From the NCBI GenBank assembly GCA_050117315.1, contig JASFMY010000207.1:1-5157 (forward strand): 5,157 nucleotides of DNA. The letters are read 5' to 3'. The position numbers and the translations under genes are program-made. The notes below the pieces were generated by a model. The model was given only the letters and a program-made list of their open reading frames with translations, did no database searches and had not been told where the DNA came from. Every line of letters starts with the position of its first letter. The first letter of the stretch is position 1. This DNA comes from JANQIV01 sp050117315 (lineage in GTDB: Bacteria; Bacteroidota; Ignavibacteria; Ignavibacteriales; Melioribacteraceae). Shown one piece after another: positions 1 to 5,037 of the stretch.

Positions 1-463
1 TATAAAAATATACACCGGCTGTAACTTTTTCCCCGGTGTTGTTCCTTCCGTCCCATTTAATTCCGTGAGTCCCGGCTTCTTGTTTCCCAACGCCGTATTT
101 TTTTATTTCCCGTCCAAGTATATCATAGATCGTTACCCGAACATCACTTTGTTCGTTCAGCTTATAGGTTATTGCTGTTTCACTTGTAAAAGGGTTCGGG
201 TAGTTCTGCGCTAGTTCAAATTTTGTGGGGATTGTGGATGGATTATCTTCTATGTCTGTTATCAATCCCAAACTATAGTTGCCAAGGCTATCGGTTAATG
301 CTGTGTAACTTTTTGTCGTGTCGTTCTCTTCGGTAAAGGTTATTAACACATTCTTTACTACTTGCGTTGGGGTTGACACATTCCCTTTTACTTTATAAGT
401 TTGTGCATTAAACACTGTTAACAAAACCGCTACAAGAAAACAATGTAATTTTAATATTTTCAT
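1..463 (-). CDS. Secreted protein with N-terminal T9SS-sorting-like module (partial, C-terminus outside window)
   Basis: This is the first 154 codons of a secreted protein whose 3' part lies beyond base 1. The ATG at 463-461 follows AAAGGAG with 7-nt spacing. Residues 1-20 form a signal peptide (MKILKLHC, then a hydrophobic core, with likely cleavage after FNA). Residues 22-75 resemble the start of a carboxypeptidase-regulatory-like beta-sandwich. From about residue 79 comes a FlgD-like/T9SS type A sorting module with NYPNPF at 87-92, YDILG at 113-117 and WDGR at 137-140. The window ends inside this module at YFY. It differs from the neighbouring complete protein (514-2388) at only three of 154 residues (E83, R109 and G124 here; K, E and S there). 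It lies 50 bp downstream of that gene on the same strand with no hairpin between, so co-transcription is plausible. Its C-terminal domain, and therefore its function, cannot be seen. An LRR tail like its neighbour's is only a guess. Confidence 0.85.
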   Translation of the reverse strand, partial: MKILKLHCFLVAVLLTVFNAQTYKVKGNVSTPTQVVKNVLITFTEENDTTKSYTALTDSLGNYSLGLITDIEDNPSTIPTKFELAQNYPNPFTSETAITYKLNEQSDVRVTIYDILGREIKKYGVGKQEAGTHGIKWDGRNNTGEKVTAGVYFY

Positions 464-470
464 CTCCTTT

Positions 471-476
471 CTCCTT
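471..476 (-). promoter_or_regulatory. Ribosome binding site of the partial downstream gene
   Basis: The minus strand reads AAGGAG ending 7 nt before the ATG at 463. A second AGGAG (468-464) directly abuts the start codon and is too close to act. The equivalent site in the neighbouring copy reads ACGGAG, so this gene has the stronger Shine-Dalgarno match. Confidence 0.7.
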
Positions 477-513
477 TGCTTTTGGTTTTATTTTATCTTT
501 CAGTAATCGTTAT

Positions 514-2388
514 TTAATAAAAAACCGTTACATCCCGGTTTTGTAATTCCGGGATGTACTGATTAATTGAAATTTCATCTAAGGGATTTCCAATAAGAGA
601 AACAGCAGCTCCTTGACCGAGACCGCTGTTGTTTACCAATGGTTCTATATTTGTTATTTCATTATACTTTAAATCAAGTAAATATATGTTCGTCAGCTCT
701 TCAAGCGGCGTTATATCGGTAATATTATTACTATCCAGGTATAATCGCATTAGCTGTGTACAATTGGATATCGATGAAATATCTTCTACATTGCAAAAGC
801 TTAAACGTAGATATAATAAACTGTCTAAGGTAGATACAAACGAGATATCGTCTATATTCAATTCTCCTAACCATAGTGTTGTTAACTTCGTAAGTTCTGA
901 AATAACATGAGTATTCTGTAATAATGGTCCGCCTTGAGTTGGGGAACTAATCCATAAATCGTTTAGTTCTTTCATATCTTCCAAAGCTAAAATATCATTA
1001 ATAGGATTGTATAATAGTCTAAGAGATGTAAGTTTTGTTAAATTCTTAAGAGCAGAAATATCTGAGATATTGTTTGATGATAAGTCTAGTTCTTTTAAAT
1101 TAACAAGGTTAGCCAAAGGCGAGATATCGCTGAGAATATGGATCTGACCCAAAGCAAGGTTTTCAAGTTTTGTTAATCCCGATAGTGGAGTTAAATCTGT
1201 TATATTGTGGCTACTGAAGAGAAATTCTACTAAGTTATTACAATTCTCTAGCCCGTAGAGTGAACTAACTTCTCCAAATATTCCTTCCGAAATTAATATT
1301 TCTAACGAATCTAGTTTTTCCTTTGTGAGTTCTTCTGTGGGTTCTTTTAACGTGTATCGTACCTCTAATTCTAACGACGGGTCTTCAAATTTGCTTTCTC
1401 CTCTTGCACCTACCTCTACTACCACTTCATCCGCTTCACTATAAGCTATACCGTCGTTTACTACCAAACTAAATTTATATGTCCCTTCCTCCGTAAACCC
1501 GGCCGGGGTTTCTGCCCATATACGAAGAATACTTATTTCTGCCGGGTTTGTTGTATCCGCATACCATCTATAGGTTAACTCACTACCGTCGCCTACTTCA
1601 CTTTGTGTACCGTCAAGCATTACATATTGTCCTACCTTTACCTCGCTGTCTTCTCCAGCATTGGCTACCGGCAACTTGTTTACACTGAAATTTATTGTTG
1701 TATCCTGTTCTATCCGGATATTCTCTGTTTCCATTGAGGCTATTCGAGGTTCTGTCTCTTCCGTGTTTTCTATTTTTACTTTGTAACTTGCCGCTGCAAC
1801 TTCTGTCGTTGTTTCTTTACTTAGTGTAGTTGTTGAGATATTACTACTTAAGCTAATAGCGCCGCCCATTGATCCACGGGTTAAAACCATCTTGTTGACT
1901 AGGCTTTCTTTACCGGCTTCCAGTCTATAAAAATATACACCGGCTGTAACTTTTTCCCCGGTGTTGTTCCTTCCGTCCCATTTAATTCCGTGAGTCCCGG
2001 CTTCTTGTTTCCCAACGCTGTATTTTTTTATTTCCCGTCCAAGTATATCATAGATCGTTACTTCTACATCACTTTGTTCGTTCAGCTTATAGGTTATTGC
2101 TGTTTCACTTGTAAAAGGGTTCGGGTAGTTCTGCGCTAGTTTAAATTTTGTAGGGATTGTTGATGGATTATCTTCTATGTCTGTTATTAATCCCAAACTA
2201 TAGTTGCCAAGGCTATCGGTTAATGCTGTATAACTTTTTGTCGTGTCGTTCTCTTCGGTAAAGGTTATTAACACATTCTTTACTACTTGCGTTGGGGTTG
2301 ACACATTTCCTTTTACTTTATAAGTTTGTGCATTAAACACTGTTAACAAAACCGCTACAAGAAAACAATGTAATTTTAATATTTTCAT
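514..2388 (-). CDS. Secreted internalin-like LRR protein with N-terminal T9SS-sorting-like module and PKD domain
   Basis: This 624-residue protein is probably exported and surface-attached or released, with a binding rather than enzymatic role; no catalytic motif is visible. Order of domains: signal peptide 1-20; beta-sandwich start 22-75; FlgD-like/T9SS type A sorting module about 79-171 (NYPNPF 87-92, YDILG 113-117, WDGR 137-140, closing KMVL 166-169); a return to beta-sandwich sequence about 201-237 (SYKVKIENTEE, DTTINFSV); PKD/K319-like domain about 239-327 (ANAGED, YRW, NDG); LRR N-cap about 334-365 (FEDPSLELEVR); about nine 22-residue LRRs from 366 to 595 with the pattern LxxLxLxxNxIxDIxPL; and a C-cap (GNPL, YIPELQ, ending VTVFY). 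The start is supported by GGAG 7 nt upstream. The sorting module is not at the C-terminus, where T9SS signals normally sit, so its role here is unclear. LRRs of this kind bind proteins or glycans; the ligand is unknown. The gene appears to head a unit with its near-identical-headed neighbour. Confidence 0.93.
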   Translation of the reverse strand: MKILKLHCFLVAVLLTVFNAQTYKVKGNVSTPTQVVKNVLITFTEENDTTKSYTALTDSLGNYSLGLITDIEDNPSTIPTKFKLAQNYPNPFTSETAITYKLNEQSDVEVTIYDILGREIKKYSVGKQEAGTHGIKWDGRNNTGEKVTAGVYFYRLEAGKESLVNKMVLTRGSMGGAISLSSNISTTTLSKETTTEVAAASYKVKIENTEETEPRIASMETENIRIEQDTTINFSVNKLPVANAGEDSEVKVGQYVMLDGTQSEVGDGSELTYRWYADTTNPAEISILRIWAETPAGFTEEGTYKFSLVVNDGIAYSEADEVVVEVGARGESKFEDPSLELEVRYTLKEPTEELTKEKLDSLEILISEGIFGEVSSLYGLENCNNLVEFLFSSHNITDLTPLSGLTKLENLALGQIHILSDISPLANLVNLKELDLSSNNISDISALKNLTKLTSLRLLYNPINDILALEDMKELNDLWISSPTQGGPLLQNTHVISELTKLTTLWLGELNIDDISFVSTLDSLLYLRLSFCNVEDISSISNCTQLMRLYLDSNNITDITPLEELTNIYLLDLKYNEITNIEPLVNNSGLGQGAAVSLIGNPLDEISINQYIPELQNRDVTVFY

Positions 2389-2408
2389 CTCTTTTCTCCG
2401 TTGCTTTT
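1926..2408 (-). repeat. Direct repeat copy B (gene head plus leader)
   Basis: This is the partner of 1-483, at 97.3% identity without gaps. It covers codons 1-154 of the complete LRR gene and about 20 bp of leader. Beyond 2408 the two leaders share no further alignment: this copy has its own long intergenic region, while copy A abuts the end of the preceding gene. Six of the nine codons that differ between the copies carry a silent third-position change. Confidence 0.97.
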
Positions 2409-2459
2409 CCCTTCTGTTATTCTACAACCTATCCATTCCTTAATTAATCGGTTGTGTGA

Positions 2460-2488
2460 ATTAAAAGGTATTGAAAAACCGTTGTCCA
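2460..2488 (-). promoter_or_regulatory. Candidate sigma-70-like promoter for the LRR gene unit
   Basis: On the minus strand, TGGACA (2488-2483) and TTTAAT (2465-2460) are separated by 17 bp. Each matches five of six consensus bases. Transcription would begin near 2453, giving a leader of about 65 nt. The match is good by E. coli rules, but primary sigma factors in Bacteroidota often prefer other elements, and AT-rich spacers give chance hits. Confidence 0.35.
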
Positions 2489-2693
2489 AAGAATCAATTT
2501 TTTATAAATTTAAGAAGACATACCGGATACTATCATCCCATTAAAATTTAGGTTAAACGGATATAAAATTATCACCAAGACAGCAGCAGAAACAACGTAA
2601 CATAACACTAATAAATTTCTTTATGTAAGGACACTATTTTTGTCATTGAATCACTGGAGAGGAAGAACATTTTAACGACTAGGTAATCAATAA

Positions 2694-2708
2694 TTGACTT
2701 TATGTCAA
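2694..2708. promoter_or_regulatory. TTGAC-N5-GTCAA dyad, possible operator
   Basis: A perfect 5-bp inverted repeat with a 5-nt centre lies in the divergent spacer. Its left half, TTGACT, also resembles a -35 box for the plus strand, followed at 19-bp spacing by AATAAT (2719-2724). The shape is like sites bound by dimeric regulators such as Crp/Fnr relatives, but half-sites this short arise easily by chance. Confidence 0.2.
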
Positions 2709-2827
2709 GTCCAAAATTAATAATTCATATTAATAAGAGATTTACCATGGGAGTTTATGCATATCTTTTAATATTTACCCGGAATTTCTACTTATACTGT
2801 TTTTAACTGGTAGATACGCCCCGCTCC

Positions 2828-3094
2828 ATGACAAAAATTGTTATTCACCCCGATAAGTTGTGCATAAGGCAAGGAGATTCCTCTTTAATTAAAAGGAGGC
2901 TATTAAAAACCGGGACTGCTTCTTTAAATCCCCAAAATCTCTTACATAAAAGCAAGCAAGATTACAGGAAGTTAAGTAACTATTATTTTTCTATCTCCTT
3001 CATCCTTTCTACTATCTCCTATGTCATTTTTTCTATCAAAAATCTTTTTTTATCTTGGTATCAAAAATTCCCTCTAACAACTAAGGAATCCGTC
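2828..3094 (+). other. In-frame upstream extension of the DUF819 reading frame, probably not translated
   Basis: The DUF819 frame stays open upstream of the family core, back to a TAA at 2804-2806, and offers an ATG at 2828 that would add 89 residues. No Shine-Dalgarno sequence precedes that ATG. The added residues (MTKIVIHPDK, then a stretch such as YYFSISFILSTISYVIF) do not match any DUF819 N-terminus I recall, and the hydrophobic part comes from pyrimidine-rich DNA that would translate as hydrophobic by default. On the other hand, 96 stop-free codons in AT-rich DNA is more than expected by chance, so an extra N-terminal membrane segment cannot be excluded. Confidence 0.45.
3083..3087 (+). 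promoter_or_regulatory. Ribosome binding site supporting the TTG start at 3095
   Basis: AAGGA lies 7 nt before TTG at 3095-3097, the best-placed Shine-Dalgarno sequence near the family-core N-terminus. The alternative ATG at 2828 is preceded by ACGCCCCGCTCC, which has no purine-rich match. Confidence 0.5.
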
Positions 3095-4240
3095 TTGTTT
3101 GAAAATACATTAATTGCCGAAAACCAGCACTGGGCTCTCTGGGCTGTTTTATTTATCACTGCAGCTTTCGGTTTGTGGGCTGAAAAAACAAAGTGGGGAG
3201 CAAAACTTTCCGCTGTTGTAATAACTATTCTTTCTGCATTTATTTTATCGAATCTATCAATCATCCCTTCATCAGCCCCTTCGTATGATGTTGTCTGGTC
3301 TTACCTTGTTCCGCTTGCAATTCCTCTTTTGCTGTTTAAAGCGGATTTGAAAAAAATCTTCAAAGAAGCTGGACCTACATTGCTTGCATTCGTGTTCGGG
3401 GGAATAGGTACGGTACTGGGAACAATTTTAGCATTCAACTTGATTCCCTTAGGCGAAGAAGGCTGGAAACTTGCGTCTATTTTCTGTTCAACATACATCG
3501 GCGGGTCAATGAACTATGTTGCTTCAGCCGAAGCAGTTCAGATGAAATCCGGGGATCTGCTCGCCGCCGGAATAGCGGCAGACAACCTTGTAATGACTAT
3601 TTATTTTATCGTATTATTTGCTCTACCGTCGGTTAAATTTTTGCAGAAAAAATTCAAAACTTACCATGAAGACAAAGCACAACAAATAGATGAAGTTAGT
3701 TTTGACGACTCCGGGAATGATAAAATTAATCTATTCGATATGGCAAAATCGCTTGCAATGAGTTTTACTATTTGTGCGCTTGGTTTCTGGCTGGCAGATT
3801 TAACCGGTATCAAAGGGATCGGAATTTTAATAATCACGGCGGTAATAGTATCAGCTGCTACGTTTTTTCCGAAGAGTGTAGGAACAATCAGCGGGGCGGA
3901 CAAAATAGGAGTCCTTTTAATGCAGGTATTTTTTGCAGTTATAGGCGCAAGCGCAAATATTACTATTGTTTTAAAGTTCGGGCCCATACTTTTCCTTTTT
4001 GCCGGACTCATTCTTTTTGTACACTTAATATTTCTTTTGGCAGCAGGATATATTTTCAAACTTGATTTATCGGAAATAGTAATTGCATCAAATGCAAATA
4101 TGGGCGGCCCTACGACTGCCGCGGCAATGGCCGTTGCAAGGAAATGGAAAGACCTGGTTATACCGGCTATTTTATGCGGAACACTCGGTTACGCTGTTGC
4201 GACTTTTATAGGCGTTGCTGTTGGCTACTGGCTGAAATAA
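3095..4240 (+). CDS. DUF819 (YjcL-like) family integral membrane protein
   Basis: This is an inner-membrane protein of 381 residues from the TTG start, the usual size for DUF819, with roughly ten or eleven membrane segments. Family hallmarks seen (numbered from TTG): an N-terminus of the form LIAENQHWALW (5-15), SNLSIIPSSAPSYDVVW then YLVPLAIPLLLFKADL (52-84), GGSMNYVASAEA (136-147), and SNANMGGPTTAAAMA near the C-terminus (332-346). The two glycine-rich GGS/GGP motifs sit in the two halves, suggesting an inverted-repeat transporter-like fold. A charged loop of about 25 residues (186-210) divides the halves. The substrate is not established for the family, and none can be read here. No functional partner adjoins it: the LRR genes diverge from it and repeats follow it. 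The start is uncertain, since an ATG at 2828 would give 470 residues; the family assignment is firm. No typical intrinsic terminator directly follows the TAA. Confidence 0.9.
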   Translation: MFENTLIAENQHWALWAVLFITAAFGLWAEKTKWGAKLSAVVITILSAFILSNLSIIPSSAPSYDVVWSYLVPLAIPLLLFKADLKKIFKEAGPTLLAFVFGGIGTVLGTILAFNLIPLGEEGWKLASIFCSTYIGGSMNYVASAEAVQMKSGDLLAAGIAADNLVMTIYFIVLFALPSVKFLQKKFKTYHEDKAQQIDEVSFDDSGNDKINLFDMAKSLAMSFTICALGFWLADLTGIKGIGILIITAVIVSAATFFPKSVGTISGADKIGVLLMQVFFAVIGASANITIVLKFGPILFLFAGLILFVHLIFLLAAGYIFKLDLSEIVIASNANMGGPTTAAAMAVARKWKDLVIPAILCGTLGYAVATFIGVAVGYWLK

Positions 4241-4363
4241 GCCTCAAAAGATTTCATCTTTATAAAACGAGAGAACACCTACCCGTTAGAACTACTGACG
4301 TGTCAACAATATTAACATGAGAAAAAACTACCCGGACATTATTTTCAGCGAGTAAAACAGTAG

Positions 4364-4524
4364 AGTTTCTGCAAAATTAGATATCTAAACGTTTTGTCAT
4401 TTCGACCGGAGGGAGAAATCTTTGAAATCGTACTCTAATTGAAAGATTTCCCGCCAAAAAGACGGCGGACAGGCTCACCTAAAAAACGGGTTCGAAATGA
4501 CTGACTTTTTATTTTGCAGAAACT
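4364..4524. repeat. 161-bp nested inverted-repeat element (MITE- or REP-like)
   Basis: The ends are perfect 14-bp inverted repeats: AGTTTCTGCAAAAT (4364-4377) and its complement (4511-4524). Inside lies a second perfect 10-bp pair, GTCATTTCGA (4396-4405) with TCGAAATGAC (4492-4501), and a third 9-bp pair, GAAATCTTT (4415-4423) with AAAGATTTC (4442-4450). It also contains CCGCC/GGCGG (4451-4455/4464-4468) and a 12-bp palindrome, TTAGATATCTAA (4377-4388). The GTCATTTCGACC...GAGAAATCTTT wording resembles interspersed repeats I recall from Bacteroidota genomes. No coding capacity and no clear target duplication are seen. It starts 124 bp after the DUF819 stop and could also end transcripts from either side. 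Confidence 0.75.
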
Positions 4525-4572
4525 TTTTAATATAGTCTTGTAATTTTTTCAACCTATTAGGTTTTCAGTTGG

Positions 4573-4602
4573 GTAACGCAGATTGTTAACAATCTGCGTT
4601 AC
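4573..4602. repeat. 30-bp perfect gapless palindrome
   Basis: GTAACGCAGATTGTT (4573-4587) is followed immediately by its exact reverse complement (4588-4602), with no central spacer and AAC/GTT at the centre. As RNA it would need a few central bases to form the loop. No T-run follows on either strand, so a classical intrinsic terminator is unlikely. It is probably an interspersed palindromic repeat or, less likely, a binding site. Confidence 0.8.
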
Positions 4603-4626
4603 ATTATAGCTTCTGGGTCTTTGAAC

Positions 4627-4669
4627 CCCCGAAATCTTTATTTATCCCGTTTGCGGGAAGATTTCGGGG
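4627..4669. repeat. Long hairpin with 12-bp perfect stem and inner hairpin
   Basis: CCCCGAAATCTT (4627-4638) pairs perfectly with AAGATTTCGGGG (4658-4669). The loop contains a further CCCG-TTTG-CGGG hairpin (4646-4657). The stem shares the GAAATCTT core with the nested element upstream, suggesting a common repeat family. No clear U-tract follows (the plus strand continues ATTTATTG), so terminator function is possible but not well supported. Confidence 0.7.
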
Positions 4670-4845
4670 ATTTATTGAAAGATTTTTCATCCCGTATGCC
4701 CATAAGCGTCAACTTAATGCAATTAGTCGTAGTTTTTTCATTATGTGTCGCTTCAATGGGAATTTTTAATAATTATTTATAGACATGTTGCTTCAAGGAA
4801 CATTTTACAACAATAAGTCATTCAAATAAAATTAAACAAATCAAT

Positions 4846-4973
4846 CGGCTTTAGCCGTTTAATTATGGTAGAAAAAGGATATCCCCCCAAGAGGTAAAAC
4901 ACCGTAGGTGTTTCATTATTAAATACCGGCATAAATTGTTATTCCGTCGTAAAAACAATCAATACGGCAATAA
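4846..4973. repeat. Cluster of three hairpins, REP-like repeat
   Basis: Three stem-loops follow one another: CGGC-TTTA-GCCG-type (4846-4857), AAACACC-GTA-GGTGTTT (4897-4913), and TTATTCCGT (4939-4947) with ACGGCAATAA (4964-4973), pairing except for one bulged C. The blocks are spaced 30-50 bp apart, with a short CCCCCC run at 4883-4888. The wording, notably the ACACCTACGGTGT-type hairpin on the minus strand, resembles repeats found beside REP-associated tyrosine transposases. That link is from memory, and no transposase gene is present here. Confidence 0.55.
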
Positions 4974-5037
4974 TTTTGTGAACTATATTTAATGAAGCAT
5001 CTACGAAGCTTGAATTGCATATGATTATTATTTTCTA

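Larger units (their letters stand above)
1..483 (-). repeat. Direct repeat copy A (gene head plus leader)
   Basis: This segment matches 1926-2408 base for base at a constant offset of 1925, with 13 mismatches in 483 and no gaps (about 97.3% identity). Mismatches are at 94, 137-140, 217, 227, 236, 263, 305, 383, 467 and 475. Similarity stops sharply at 483 on the upstream side, about 20 bp before the start codon. On the other side it runs to the window edge, so the full repeat length is unknown. It covers the ribosome binding site, signal peptide, carrier domain and most of the sorting-like module of two tandem genes. Confidence 0.97.
2389..2827. other. Divergent intergenic region, no gene seen
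   Basis: This AT-rich spacer of about 440 bp separates the minus-strand LRR gene from the plus-strand membrane-protein reading frame. It holds the LRR ribosome binding site (CGGAG, 2400-2396), the candidate minus-strand promoter and a small TTGAC dyad. I see no RNA gene, no strong terminator-like hairpin and no credible coding frame. The only ATG-led plus-strand frame noted (2747-2806, 19 codons, hydrophobic) has no good ribosome binding site. Confidence 0.6.
4241..5037. other. Gene-free region rich in palindromes
   Basis: About 800 bp hold no credible protein gene on either strand; short frames are broken by stops and lack ribosome binding sites. The stretch carries at least seven separate inverted repeats, including the 161-bp nested element, the 30-bp palindrome, the 12-bp-stem hairpin, the three-hairpin cluster, and a small AACCT-ATT-AGGTT dyad at 4551-4563. 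The 9-mer AAAGATTTC or its complement occurs at 4247-4255, 4415-4423, 4442-4450 and 4631-4639. From 4690 to 4840 I see only AT-rich DNA with a weak direct repeat around CTTCAA (4751 and 4791). Confidence 0.7.

Noticed and set aside
629..910. Plus-strand open frame of 93 codons inside the LRR gene
   Set aside because: It lies antisense to the LRR repeats, has no ribosome binding site or recognisable domain, and arises from the repetitive opposite strand.
514..2388. C-terminal T9SS sorting signal on the LRR protein
   Set aside because: The protein ends in an LRR cap (YIPELQ ... VTVFY), with no PNPF, YDxxG or KMVL motifs near the C-terminus; the only such module is at residues 79-171.
2747..2806. 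19-codon hydrophobic plus-strand frame (MGVYAYLLIF start) ahead of the DUF819 frame
   Set aside because: It has no good ribosome binding site and is short enough to be chance; calling a leader peptide would need conservation data.
3661..4065. Minus- and plus-strand open frames overlapping the DUF819 gene
   Set aside because: They are out-of-frame shadows of a strongly conserved membrane-protein gene and show no family features of their own.
4247..4261. AAAGAT-TTC-ATCTTT hairpin just after the DUF819 stop, as a terminator
   Set aside because: The stem is six mostly A/T pairs with a three-base loop, and no T-run follows, so it is too weak to call.
4713..4745. Short minus-strand frame MKKLRLIALS as a transposase remnant
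   Set aside because: It is ten codons long, ends at TGA, and has no alignable transposase motif.
4846..4973. CRISPR array suggested by clustered repeats
   Set aside because: The hairpins differ in sequence from one another, and there is no repeated unit of constant length with spacers.
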